Source of the DNA: Bacteroidetes bacterium UBA7662
GTDB taxonomy: Bacteria; Bacteroidota; Bacteroidia; UBA7662
NCBI GenBank assembly: GCA_002483345.1
Contig: DLHS01000007.1
Span: 1 to 64,000, forward strand
DNA length: 64,000 bases
Direction of reading: 5' to 3'
Shown: positions 48,218 to 56,441 of the stretch, in pieces
How the letters are laid out: the number at the start of each line of letters is the position of its first letter
Numbering within the stretch: position 1 is the first letter of the stretch
The notes under the pieces: model-generated
Database searches by the model: none
Seen by the model: the letters and a program-made list of their open reading frames with translations, nothing else
Told to the model about the DNA's origin: nothing
Program-made: the position numbers and the translations under genes

Positions 48218-48258
48218 CAAATATAAGTCATCTAAACTAAAATTTAGATAAGTCTAAA
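48218..48258 (-). promoter_or_regulatory. Promoter and metalloregulator-like operator of the TonB receptor
   Basis: Minus-strand -7 box TATATTTG (48225-48218), four bases from the ATG. Upstream, TTTAGA (48243-48248), TAAG, TCTAAA (48253-48258) make a perfect 6-base palindrome, and TCTAAA (48231-48236) with TTTAGA (48243-48248) a second, overlapping one. TTAG/CTAA half-sites are typical for DtxR/IdeR/MntR-family repressors; the position over the -33 region fits repression. Confidence 0.5.
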
Positions 48259-48350
48259 AAATAGAAGTGTCAAATGGAAAAAATACTTAGAATGGGGTAT
48301 AGGATATGGCGGTTTAATTGTTTTACTTGCTCGTAACCAAAACTATCCAT

Positions 48351-49901
48351 ATGAAAAAATACCTACTCTTTCTGTTCCTGGCCTGTATGCCGGCATTGTT
48401 GCCTGCCCAATCCAGCTCTGTTGACGTCAATCAGATGAAAACAACCGTCTTCCCGAACGGGGCTTTGTTTTACAGTGGCACCAGTGTGGGGCTGGAGGTG
48501 CCCAAAGGGTCGCTTAAAACAACAGTTTATGCTGCCAATATCTGGGTAGGTGGTTATGACCGTCAAAATGTGCTGCACATGGCTGCCCAGGCATACGGCG
48601 CGGCGGCTGATGGTGGCCCTGGTTTTTCACATGGACCCTGGGCCACTGCCGGGGCATATACTGCACCTGCTTTGAACAGTCTTTTCAACAGAACCTCCAG
48701 GTTCAGCAAAAGTGAAATCGACAGCTTTCGGTTAAATGTCGGGCAAACCGGTTATACTATCCCGGCAGCTTTTACTTCCTATCCCGGAAAAGGAGATACC
48801 ACCAAAGGTGTCAGCTTATTACTTGCTCCCTTCCACGACAGCAACGGGGATGGTCAGTATGATGCTGTGAATGCAGATTTCCCGGTTATCAGGGGCGATC
48901 AGGCCGCCCGGGCGCTGTTTTCAGATACCCGCGTGGTGCCTGCGAACCCCAATACACCCACTAATTTTGATTTTCAAACGACGGTATATGCATTTAGCGC
49001 GCCAGGAATGGATTCCGCCTTGTCCTATACCACCTTTGTGAACTATCGCATTGTGAACCGGAGCAGCGAAGATTTTGATTCCCTGTACGTCGGACACTGG
49101 AGCGACCTGGACTTAGGTTATTATGGCGATGATTACATTGGCAGCGATCCTGCCCGCCATATGTTTTATGCTTACAATGGCGATAACGACGACGACGGCA
49201 GTCAGGGAGGCTATGGCGCTAATCCACCGGCTCAGGGCGTTGTTTTTCTCAGTCAGAATATGTCACGTTTTGTGTACTACAACAACGACACGACCAACAA
49301 CGGTGACCCGGTTACACCCGCACAAAAATATGCCTATTTGCGGGGTCAGTTTAAAGACGGAAGCCCGCGTCCGGCAGCCTTTGCTTTCGATGGCAATCCT
49401 GTAGAGGGTACGGGCAGCAATGAGGTTACCCTGGCCAATGTTTCGGGTGATCGCAGGGGATTGGGTGTTGTTGGTCCGATATTGCTTCAGGCCGGAGAGG
49501 AGTTGTGTATAGACCTGGCTTATGTCTACGCCAGAGGCACCAGCAACCTGAATGCGGTAACAGCGCTGAAAGCACGGGTAGATGCAGTCCGCTCCTTTTA
49601 TCAGAACGAGACCAACAGTTGTGAAACGATGTTTACATCGGTGGCTACCCCCGGAAACAAGCTCGAAGCAACTGCCTGGCCGGTTCCGTTTGACAACCGT
49701 TTGAATCTGCGATTTGAAGCCGGCCAGCACGCTACCATTGTAACTTTATATGACTTGCAGGGCAGACAACTGCAGTCAGAAAGTTTTGGGGCAGGCACGG
49801 GTGAGGCTATCCTGCATACTGAAACACTGCAGGCAGGTCTTTATCTGGTTCGTCTGGAGCAAGGTAGCAGTACGCGGGTCATAAAGGTGGTAAAGCACTG
49901 A
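48351..49901 (+). CDS. T9SS type A secreted protein
   Basis: 516 residues. The ATG at 48351 gives signal peptide MKKYLLFLFLACMPALLPAQ. The large middle has a strand-rich fold with Gly/Asp-rich stretches (DSNGDGQYDAVNADFPVI, GDNDDDGSQGG) that look like calcium-binding EF-type loops. The last ~80 residues are a type A sorting domain: WPVPFDNRLNLRF, LYDLQGRQLQ, LQAGLYLVRLEQG. Exported via T9SS; function unknown. Ends at a hairpin shared with the convergent yifB. Confidence 0.87.
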   Translation: MKKYLLFLFLACMPALLPAQSSSVDVNQMKTTVFPNGALFYSGTSVGLEVPKGSLKTTVYAANIWVGGYDRQNVLHMAAQAYGAAADGGPGFSHGPWATAGAYTAPALNSLFNRTSRFSKSEIDSFRLNVGQTGYTIPAAFTSYPGKGDTTKGVSLLLAPFHDSNGDGQYDAVNADFPVIRGDQAARALFSDTRVVPANPNTPTNFDFQTTVYAFSAPGMDSALSYTTFVNYRIVNRSSEDFDSLYVGHWSDLDLGYYGDDYIGSDPARHMFYAYNGDNDDDGSQGGYGANPPAQGVVFLSQNMSRFVYYNNDTTNNGDPVTPAQKYAYLRGQFKDGSPRPAAFAFDGNPVEGTGSNEVTLANVSGDRRGLGVVGPILLQAGEELCIDLAYVYARGTSNLNAVTALKARVDAVRSFYQNETNSCETMFTSVATPGNKLEATAWPVPFDNRLNLRFEAGQHATIVTLYDLQGRQLQSESFGAGTGEAILHTETLQAGLYLVRLEQGSSTRVIKVVKH

Positions 49902-49918
49902 TTTTTAACAGAGATGAA

Positions 49919-49955
49919 GGAGTGGAGAAAGGAATCTAAATCCATTCTCCACTCC
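49919..49955. terminator. Bidirectional hairpin between the T9SS gene and yifB
   Basis: Perfect 11-base inverted repeat GGAGTGGAGAA / TTCTCCACTCC with a 15-base loop, sitting between two convergent stop codons. There is no clear T tract, so it may be a weak or Rho-assisted terminator or a stabilising 3' stem. Confidence 0.5.
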
Positions 49956-49981
49956 CCCTCTCCCTACAGGAGGCAGCTCCC

Positions 49982-51517
49982 TCAGCTCCCCCAACTATCC
50001 CTATCCAGACTCCTGTACTGTATGGCTTCCGCCAGATGCTCTACCTGGATGTTATCGCTGTTGCTGAGGTCGGCGATGGTACGGGCCACTTTCAGGATAC
50101 GGTCGTAGGCACGGGCGCTCAGGCCGAGGCGTTCCATAGCTGTTTTGAGCAGCAACATGCCGGCAGAGCTGATCTCGCAGAACTCCCTTACCTGATTACC
50201 ATTCATCTGGGCATTACAGTTGATTTCTTTGCCACCCAGGCGTGCTATCTGCCGTTCACGGGCTGAAAGCACACGCGTCCTGATTTCTTCACTGCTTTCA
50301 CTTTTGCGGTTATCGGTAAGCTCGCTGAAAGGAACCGGCGTGACTTCCACATGCAAATCAATGCGGTCGAGCAGGGGGCCGCTTACTTTGTTGAGATAAC
50401 GCTGCACATTGTGTACGCCACAGATGCAGTCTTTGTCGGGGTGGTTGTAGAAACCGCAGGGGCAAGGGTTCATCGCGGCTACCAACATAAAACTGGCCGG
50501 GTAATCGACTGTAAACCTCGCCCTGGAAATGGTCACGCGGCGTTCCTCCAGGGGTTGTCGCATGACTTCCAGTACGGTTCGTTTAAATTCCGGCAGCTCA
50601 TCCAGAAACAAAACCCCGTTGTGTGCCAGTGAAATTTCACCGGGCTGCGGATGGCCTCCTCCGCCTACCAGCGCCACATCAGAAATGGTGTGGTGCGGAC
50701 TACGGAAGGGACGTACAGCCACCAGCGAGGCCTGGGTGGGCAGTTTACCTGCTACCGAGTGAATTTTGGTCGTTTCCAGGGCTTCATGAAGGCTCAGGGG
50801 TGGTAAAATGGTTGGTAACCGCTTACTGAGCATGGTTTTTCCGGCTCCCGGCGGCCCTATCAGCAGTACATTGTGACCCCCGGCAGCAGCAATTTCAAGT
50901 GCACGTTTGATTTGTTCCTGGCCCTTTACATCGCTGAAATCGACTTCAAAATGGGATTGTTGTTCGTAAAACTCGTCACGGGTATTGACCTGTACGGGAT
51001 CAAACAGCTCCGGCCGTTCGAAAAACTGCACTACATCACGCAACTGGTCGAAACCATATACTTTCAGGTCACTGACCAGGGCGGCTTCACGGGCATTGGC
51101 AGTAGGTAACAGCAAGCCTTCAAACCCTTCTTTCCTCGCCTGAATGGCAATGGGCAAGGCACCTTTAATGGGCTTGAGGGCACCATCCAGCGACAATTCA
51201 CCCATGAGTATGTAACGGTGCAGCTTTTCATGCTTCAACTGACCGGTTGCTGCCAGAAAACCGGCTGCAATCGTCAGGTCGTAGGCCGATCCTTCCTTGC
51301 GGATATCGGCCGGGGCCATGTTGACAACACATTTGTAGCGCGGGTATTTGAACTGGCTGTTGAGAACTGCTGCTTCGATGCGCTGCTGCCCCTCTTTCAC
51401 TGCGGAATCGGGCAAACCTACCAGAAAATAGCCGGTTTGCCCGGGGGTGATATCTGCCTCCACGGTGATGGTATAAGCACTTACACCCATCACTGCACTG
51501 CCATATGTTTTAATCAT
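49982..51517 (-). CDS. yifB: YifB family Mg-chelatase-like AAA ATPase
   Basis: A 511-residue protein (start at the ATG giving [11 protein letters not shown], as usual in this family). The ChlI domain (about 20-140) is followed by the AAA module with Walker [14 protein letters not shown] and Walker [12 protein letters not shown], and a C-terminal Mg_chelatase_C domain. The zinc-like cluster [15 protein letters not shown] is typical of YifB/ComM. The ComM branch helps branch migration in natural transformation. Diverges from hemJ. Confidence 0.93.
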   Translation of the reverse strand: MIKTYGSAVMGVSAYTITVEADITPGQTGYFLVGLPDSAVKEGQQRIEAAVLNSQFKYPRYKCVVNMAPADIRKEGSAYDLTIAAGFLAATGQLKHEKLHRYILMGELSLDGALKPIKGALPIAIQARKEGFEGLLLPTANAREAALVSDLKVYGFDQLRDVVQFFERPELFDPVQVNTRDEFYEQQSHFEVDFSDVKGQEQIKRALEIAAAGGHNVLLIGPPGAGKTMLSKRLPTILPPLSLHEALETTKIHSVAGKLPTQASLVAVRPFRSPHHTISDVALVGGGGHPQPGEISLAHNGVLFLDELPEFKRTVLEVMRQPLEERRVTISRARFTVDYPASFMLVAAMNPCPCGFYNHPDKDCICGVHNVQRYLNKVSGPLLDRIDLHVEVTPVPFSELTDNRKSESSEEIRTRVLSARERQIARLGGKEINCNAQMNGNQVREFCEISSAGMLLLKTAMERLGLSARAYDRILKVARTIADLSNSDNIQVEHLAEAIQYRSLDRDSWGS

Positions 51518-51593
51518 TGCCATCTGAAGCGCAATGATAAGCGGCCTGTATACATTTCCCAAGCAGATGCGTCATTCACGACAAAAGACGCGT

Positions 51594-51601
51594 TACTTTT
51601 G
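51594..51601 (+). promoter_or_regulatory. -7 element of hemJ, near-leaderless
   Basis: TACTTTTG matches TAnnTTTG and ends six bases before the hemJ ATG. Confidence 0.55.
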
Positions 51602-51607
51602 CAAATC

Positions 51608-52126
51608 ATGTACCTCTACGTCAAAGCCCTGCACATCATTTTTGTGGTGACCTGGTTCGCCGGCCTGTTTTATTTCGTACGCCTGCTCATTTACCAGGCC
51701 GAAGCCAATGAACGCGCTGAACCCGCCCGTTCCATACTGCTGGAGCAGTATACCGGCCAGTTGAAACGTTTATGGCGGGGCATTACCGTCCCTTCGGCCA
51801 TACTTACCGGCTTGTTCGGGTACTGGATGTTTAGCCTGTATGGCAGTCTCCCACCCTGGCTGATGACTAAAATCGGTTTTGTAGTCGGCTTATACCTCTA
51901 CCATGGCAGTTGCTGGTGGTTGTACAAGGAACAGGCGGAAGGCCGTTTTCCGTGGAGCAGCATGCGGCTGCGGCTCTGGAATGAGGTAGCCACCATTTTT
52001 CTGGTCGCCATCGTATTTCTGGTGGTACTCAAAAATACCCTGTCGATGGCCTGGGGTTTGATGGGCTTGTTCCTTTTTGTGCTGGTGCTGATGCTGGCCA
52101 TCCGGGTATACAAAAAGCTCCGTTAA
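51608..52126 (+). CDS. hemJ: Protoporphyrinogen IX oxidase HemJ / CopD-like membrane protein
   Basis: A 172-residue membrane protein with four to five helices. The family opens with YLYVKALHIIFVVTWFAGLFYFVRLLIY, whose His is thought to ligate heme, and continues with EQYTGQLKRLW, the VPSAILTGLFGYW helix, and LYHGSCWW with RLWNEVATIFLVAIVFLVVLK. HemJ oxidises protoporphyrinogen IX in the penultimate step of heme synthesis. The reading frame extends upstream, but the ATG six bases after the promoter box is the sensible start. hemN, also in the window, serves the same pathway. Confidence 0.87.
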   Translation: MYLYVKALHIIFVVTWFAGLFYFVRLLIYQAEANERAEPARSILLEQYTGQLKRLWRGITVPSAILTGLFGYWMFSLYGSLPPWLMTKIGFVVGLYLYHGSCWWLYKEQAEGRFPWSSMRLRLWNEVATIFLVAIVFLVVLKNTLSMAWGLMGLFLFVLVLMLAIRVYKKLR

Positions 52127-52186
52127 GATATATTCACAGATGACAAGCTATTGTCAAGTTCATTTCCAGATAAAACCCAATCTTTC

Positions 52187-52585
52187 TTAGTTTTTTAAGA
52201 CTTCTTTGAGTTGGTTAATCTGCATTTCAGTTGAAAAGATAGAATCCTCTATGCCCTGCATCTGATTATTCAGTTGATGGATATATTTCTCTATTTCTAT
52301 TTTGTTCTTTGTAGCAGTTCGGATTTGAGCCTCTCGCTCCGATTCTGTTCTAAGTAACTGGAACTGCTTTACTTGATTAATGTCATCTTTAGCAACTTCC
52401 AGTTCAGCTTCTGAATTTTCTAGTTTTTGTTCTATTAAAGCAATTTGTTGCTTGAATTCTACGATTTTTTGTTGGTGGAATTCCAAGTCATACAAAGCTC
52501 TTGCTTTTTCTTCTTTGGATGTACATGCTGTAATCAACAACAGTAACAGCAGGCATTTTAGACTGCATTTTTGAAAATTAATCAT
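52187..52585 (-). CDS. Coiled-coil lipoprotein
   Basis: 132 residues. Start chosen at the ATG giving MINFQKCSLKCLLLLLLITAC, a lipoprotein signal with lipobox LITAC. The mature protein is almost entirely charged heptad repeats (FHQQKIVEFKQQIALIEQKLENSEAELEVAKDD and onward), that is, one or two long coiled coils. Family not recognised. Lower GC than its neighbours. Confidence 0.7.
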   Translation of the reverse strand: MINFQKCSLKCLLLLLLITACTSKEEKARALYDLEFHQQKIVEFKQQIALIEQKLENSEAELEVAKDDINQVKQFQLLRTESEREAQIRTATKNKIEIEKYIHQLNNQMQGIEDSIFSTEMQINQLKEVLKN

Positions 52586-52692
52586 CGGTTTACTTGGTTT
52601 AGTCTCGAGAAATTTACAAACATTATACCACACATAGTATAGGGTAGAATGTAAATGTAATTTGACGGGAGAACCTTGAAGAACAGGAAGAC

Positions 52693-53631
52693 CTACATCG
52701 ACGTAATACTCAATTCACTCTTTTCAATATCATTAGAAATCAGGATGTTACTGACCTGACTCACGATGAATTTCTCCAGTGCGTCGATGAGGTGGCGTTT
52801 GGCATAGGGACGATGGTAAACCAGACTTACTTCACGCACCGGCAGGGGCATGTCGAAAAAGCTGACTTTGCGTTTTTTGTGTTCGGGCAGGGAGAGATAA
52901 TACAATTCGGGTATAAGGGTAAGTCCGCCGAAGCTGTCGACCATATTCAGCAGCGTATCAAACGAACTGGCTTCAAATTTCAGGTTCTGCAACACGCTGT
53001 CGTTCTTTTTGAGGGAGCAAAGGTTGATGAACTGAGCCCGTAAACAATGGCCCTCTTCGAGCAGCCAGACCCGGTGTTTGCGGATTTCATCGGGGATGAG
53101 ATAACTTTTGTCTGCATCTACCTGACCATACACCATCAGACTTTCGTAGTACAACAGCCTGTGTTCGATGCCGTCGCTTTCGAGTGGGGTAGAAAGGATG
53201 CCAAGGTCCAGGCTGCCGTCCTTTAATTGCCGGAGGATGTTGCTGGTGGTACTTTCGGTGATGTCGAGGGTGAGGCCCGGATAGGTGTCAAGCAGGGGTT
53301 TTACCAGCAACGGCAGCAGGGCGTTGGCAATGGTGGGAATGATGGCAATGGAAATATGCCCTTCGATTTTGCCGCTGAGTGCGCGGGCTTTGTCGCTGAT
53401 CAACTGACTGTGGAGAACCACCTTCCGGGCATCTTCCAGTACCTTCAGACCACTATCGGTGGTAAGGATGGGATTACTTTTGCGGTCGAACAGCACCACC
53501 CCCAGTTCCTCTTCCAGTTTCTTAATCATGGCACTCAGCGTGGCCTGGGCTACATGACAGGCGTCGGCTGCTTTGGTAAAACTTTTGTATTTATCGACTG
53601 CAAGCAGGTATTCGAGCTGGTGGATATTCAT
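52693..53631 (-). CDS. oxyR: Hydrogen peroxide sensor OxyR (LysR family)
   Basis: 312 residues. Winged-helix LysR DNA-binding domain (MNIHQLEYLLAVDKYKSFTKAADACHVAQATLSAMIKKLEEELG) and a substrate-binding regulatory domain. OxyR is suggested by CLRAQFINLCSL, where C-x8-C spacing recalls the redox pair C199/C208 of E. coli OxyR, by the divergent exported catalase, and by an OxyR-type operator immediately at its start codon. Bacteroidota OxyR activates catalase and peroxiredoxin genes on oxidation. Confidence 0.92.
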   Translation of the reverse strand: MNIHQLEYLLAVDKYKSFTKAADACHVAQATLSAMIKKLEEELGVVLFDRKSNPILTTDSGLKVLEDARKVVLHSQLISDKARALSGKIEGHISIAIIPTIANALLPLLVKPLLDTYPGLTLDITESTTSNILRQLKDGSLDLGILSTPLESDGIEHRLLYYESLMVYGQVDADKSYLIPDEIRKHRVWLLEEGHCLRAQFINLCSLKKNDSVLQNLKFEASSFDTLLNMVDSFGGLTLIPELYYLSLPEHKKRKVSFFDMPLPVREVSLVYHRPYAKRHLIDALEKFIVSQVSNILISNDIEKSELSITSM

Positions 53632-53632
53632 T

Positions 53633-53673
53633 TATCATAGATATTGCCTATGATAAAGATAGAATAAATCAGT
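53633..53673. promoter_or_regulatory. OxyR operator between oxyR and the catalase gene
   Basis: TATCATAG (53633-53640) and CTATGATA (53648-53655) form a perfect inverted repeat. Read as OxyR tetrads: ATAG (53637-53640), 7 bases, CTAT (53648-53651), 7 bases, ATAG (53659-53662), 7 bases, then CAGT where CTAT is expected (53670-53673). Three of four tetrads match the ATAG-N7-CTAT-N7-ATAG-N7-CTAT consensus with exact spacing. The site begins one base outside the oxyR ATG and ends beside the -33 region of the catalase promoter. Confidence 0.8.
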
Positions 53674-53696
53674 TATGTCAATGGTATTGCAAAGGG

Positions 53697-53704
53697 TAGA
53701 TTTG
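53697..53704 (+). promoter_or_regulatory. -7 element of the catalase gene
   Basis: TAGATTTG matches TAnnTTTG, 24 bases before the ATG. No TTG at the -33 distance, as expected for an activator-dependent promoter. Confidence 0.65.
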
Positions 53705-53728
53705 ACCTGATAAAATCAAATAACTGCT

Positions 53729-55258
53729 ATGAAGACAAATCTGATGACTGTACTACTGCTATTGGGCGGTTTATCGGTTGCTTTTGCTCAAAAGCCACTG
53801 ACTACCAACAATGGTGCACCGGTAGGTGACAACCAGAACTCGGTAACCATAGGCAACGAAGGGGCTGTGTTGCTGGAAGACATCCACCTGATAGAAAAAC
53901 TGGCCGCTTTCGACCGGGAACGCATCCCTGAACGGGTGGTGCATGCCCGGGGCGTGGGAGCGCATGGTGAGTTTGTGGCTGCTGTAGATATGTCGGCGTA
54001 TACCAAAGCAAGTCTTTTCAGTGTATCTGGTAAAAAGACCCCTGTCTTTGTGCGTTTTTCAACAGTGGTACACAGCAACGGATCGCCCGAAACCCTGCGG
54101 GATCCCCGTGGGTTTGCCACCAAATTCTACACCGATCAGGGCAACTACGACCTCGTAGGGAACAATCTTCCCATCTTTTTCATCCGCGATGCCATCAAAT
54201 TTCCTGACATGGTGCATGCGTTTAAGCCTTCGCCTGTGACCAACAAGCAGGATCCCAACCGTTTTTTTGATTTTTTCTCTCATATACCCGAATCCACCCA
54301 CATGCTTACCCGTTTGTATTCCGATTATGGCATACCCGCCAGCTACCGCGAGATGAACGGTTCCGGCGTGCATGCTTTTAAATGGATAAATGCCGGCGGA
54401 GAGGTTACCTATGTGAAATACACCTGGAAAACGAAACAGGGCGAACGGAACCTGACCCTCGGGGAGGCGGCGAAAATGCAGGCCAGCGACTTCCAGCATG
54501 CCACGGTTGACTTGTACGAAAACATCCGGAAGGGCAATTTTCCGCAGTGGGAATTGTATGTACAAATGCTGAAAGCAGCGGATTTTGCCAAACTGGATTA
54601 CAATCCGCTGGATGCCACCAAAATCTGGAACGAAGCAGATGTAAGACCGGTATTGGTGGGAACGATGACCCTGAACCGCGTACCTGATAATTTCTTTGAG
54701 TTTACAGAGCAAGCGGCCTTTTCGCCCGCTTCTTTGGTGCCTGGCGTGGAAGCGTCTGAAGACAAACTCCTGCAAGGCCGCCTGTTTTCGTATTTCGATA
54801 CCCAGCGCTACCGCCTGGGGAGCAATTTTCAGCAGATCAAGGTGAATGCGCCGGTTGTGGCTGTAAGTTCCAACAACCAGGATGGTACTTTCAGTCAGCG
54901 TGGTACCCAAAGCAACGTAAATTATCAACCTTCACGCACGGCCGACAATAAACCGGAAGATACCCTATACCGTCACAGCAATGGCCGGTATGGAGATGTG
55001 TCGGTTACCCAGGCCAAAATAGGTAAGCCCAACAACTTCAAACAGGCAGGTGAATTTTACCGCAGCCTGGATGAAACCGGTAAAGCGAATCTCATCAAAA
55101 ACCTGCTGGCGGATCTGGGTCAGGTAAAAGACCGGGAAATACTGAAAGTTATGACGGGTTACTTCTACATGGCTGACAGCGACTACGGCAAACGTGTAGC
55201 GGCGGCCCTGAAACTGACCCGTGAAGAAGTAGAAGCCGCCATGACCCCGGTAAAATAA
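53729..55258 (+). CDS. katA: Exported heme catalase
   Basis: 509 residues. Unlike ordinary cytoplasmic catalases it starts with a signal peptide (MKTNLMTVLLLLGGLSVAFAQ), so it acts in the periplasm. The catalase core follows: catalytic His in RVVHARGVGAHGEF (His72), PVFVRFSTVVHSNGSPETLRDPRGFATKFY, NLPIFFIRD with the conserved Asn, and SYFDTQRYRLG with the proximal Tyr heme ligand. Length matches small-subunit clade 3 enzymes. Controlled by the divergent OxyR. Followed by an ankyrin gene, as in the katB-ankB pair of Pseudomonas. Confidence 0.96.
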   Translation: MKTNLMTVLLLLGGLSVAFAQKPLTTNNGAPVGDNQNSVTIGNEGAVLLEDIHLIEKLAAFDRERIPERVVHARGVGAHGEFVAAVDMSAYTKASLFSVSGKKTPVFVRFSTVVHSNGSPETLRDPRGFATKFYTDQGNYDLVGNNLPIFFIRDAIKFPDMVHAFKPSPVTNKQDPNRFFDFFSHIPESTHMLTRLYSDYGIPASYREMNGSGVHAFKWINAGGEVTYVKYTWKTKQGERNLTLGEAAKMQASDFQHATVDLYENIRKGNFPQWELYVQMLKAADFAKLDYNPLDATKIWNEADVRPVLVGTMTLNRVPDNFFEFTEQAAFSPASLVPGVEASEDKLLQGRLFSYFDTQRYRLGSNFQQIKVNAPVVAVSSNNQDGTFSQRGTQSNVNYQPSRTADNKPEDTLYRHSNGRYGDVSVTQAKIGKPNNFKQAGEFYRSLDETGKANLIKNLLADLGQVKDREILKVMTGYFYMADSDYGKRVAAALKLTREEVEAAMTPVK

Positions 55259-55261
55259 AAT

Positions 55262-55308
55262 CTCAGTGCCTCCGTGTTAAACCACTGAGGACACCGGGTA
55301 CACGGAGG
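55262..55308 (+). repeat. Interleaved inverted repeats (pseudoknot-like) between katA and the ankyrin gene
   Basis: CTCAGTG (55262-55268) pairs with CACTGAG (55283-55289), and CCTCCGTG (55269-55276) pairs with CACGGAGG (55301-55308). The order 1-2-1'-2' is an H-type pseudoknot. It fills nearly all the space between the catalase stop and the ankyrin start. A related string (CTGACTCCGTATCTCCGCGTTAAA) occurs in the loop of repeat copy 1 (389-412). Confidence 0.6.
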
Positions 55309-55317
55309 AGGATTTTT

Positions 55318-55842
55318 ATGAAAAGCTGTTTGTTTCTTTTTTTGCTTTTATCTCTGAACACACAGGCGCAGCAGCCCATCTTTGATTCAGCTCGTTCGGG
55401 CGATACCACAGCTGTTCTTCAATACCTGGAGGCAGGTTATGCTATCGATACGGTTAACAGTGCCGGACACAGCCTGCTGATACTGGCGGTTTACAATAAT
55501 CAGCCGCAATTGGTACAACTGCTGCTCAGACAGGGTGCTCATACTGAAATCCAGGATGCTTCCGGCAATACGGCCCTGATGGGTGCCAGCTTCAGGGGTT
55601 ATACCGACATTGCCCGTTTGTTGCTTCGGAGTGGTGCCAATCCGGATACCAGGAATTTTAACCTGGCATCCGCCCTCTTTTTTGCTGCCACTTTTGGCCA
55701 TCAGGAAATTGTAACCGCCTTGCTGGAGGCGGGGGCTGACAAATCCTTCAGAGATGGGCAGGGTAAAACTGCTTTGGATTATGCCAGACTTCAGGAGAAT
55801 GAGGCAATCATTGATTTACTGGAGAAAACATCTGTAAAGTGA
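55318..55842 (+). CDS. Exported ankyrin-repeat protein (AnkB-like)
   Basis: 174 residues: signal peptide (MKSCLFLFLLLSLNTQAQQ) and four ankyrin repeats, clearest in GHSLLILAVYNNQPQLVQLLLRQGAHTEIQD and GNTALMGASFRGYTDIARLLLRSGANPD. In Pseudomonas aeruginosa a periplasmic ankyrin protein, AnkB, is encoded next to catalase KatB and is needed for full catalase activity. The same gene order and shared export signal suggest an equivalent role here. Confidence 0.88.
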   Translation: MKSCLFLFLLLSLNTQAQQPIFDSARSGDTTAVLQYLEAGYAIDTVNSAGHSLLILAVYNNQPQLVQLLLRQGAHTEIQDASGNTALMGASFRGYTDIARLLLRSGANPDTRNFNLASALFFAATFGHQEIVTALLEAGADKSFRDGQGKTALDYARLQENEAIIDLLEKTSVK

Positions 55843-55942
55843 ATTTTGCAACTATCCGGACACATCTTGTAACAATAAGTCATATAGAGTTCGGGACCTT
55901 TGTAAGATGGTGAAAAGCGCATATCGTTCTTTACCGGATCTT

Positions 55943-56377
55943 ATGAAGAATATGAAATTTTATGTGTTTGCAGTGCTATTTGCGGTAGTTGCAGGTACTT
56001 TAATGCCTTCTTGCAAAAAAGGAGAAGACGATCCGATTATTTCCGTGGTTACCCGTAAAGACCGATTTACAAATACCTGGACGATGGTTAAATACGAGAA
56101 AAATGGTGTTACGCAAGACATCAGTGGTGCTACCTATACCTATTCGGTATTTGATAATGGCACCCTTACTCAAACCATCGAGGGTTCCATTTTTGGTTTC
56201 CCGACCCGCCAGACAAAAAATGGCACCTGGAATTTTTTCAATGATGAAGAGGATGTAAAAATCATCATTGAACAGGATACGGTCAACTATAATCTGCAAC
56301 GCCTCGCTGCGAAGGAATTGTGGATTCGTAATACCACGGATTCTGACACCTTCGTTTATTATTTCGAGGGTTTGTAG
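55943..56377 (+). CDS. Lipoprotein with lipocalin-like fold
   Basis: 144 residues. Signal peptide and lipobox LMPSC, then KKGEDD, a charged patch near Cys that resembles a surface export signal but is not a perfect match. The mature part (WTMVKYEKNGVTQDIS, YTYSVFDNGTLTQTIEG, QTKNGTWNFFNDEEDVKIIIE) has the alternating strand pattern of small lipocalin-like domains common in Bacteroidota lipoproteins. An alternative start lies three codons downstream. Function unknown. Confidence 0.75.
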   Translation: MKNMKFYVFAVLFAVVAGTLMPSCKKGEDDPIISVVTRKDRFTNTWTMVKYEKNGVTQDISGATYTYSVFDNGTLTQTIEGSIFGFPTRQTKNGTWNFFNDEEDVKIIIEQDTVNYNLQRLAAKELWIRNTTDSDTFVYYFEGL

Positions 56378-56400
56378 TATTAACGGTTCATTGGTTTCAA

Positions 56401-56427
56401 AGCTACCCTCCGGGGTGGCTTTTTTTA
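56401..56427 (+). terminator. Terminator after the lipocalin-like gene
   Basis: Eight-base stem AGCTACCC / GGGTGGCT (one G-T pair) with TCCG loop and seven T. Lies 24 bases after the stop codon and just before the convergent hemN stop. Confidence 0.8.
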
Positions 56428-56441
56428 TGATATATCAGCTG

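Noticed and set aside
51218..51607. Long N-terminal extension upstream of hemJ
   Set aside because: It is antisense to yifB and continuous with the frame only by chance; the hemJ family start and promoter are at 51608 and 51594.
53687..53689. TTG near the catalase -7 box as -33 element
   Set aside because: Only seven bases separate it from the -7 box, far from the usual 17-23.
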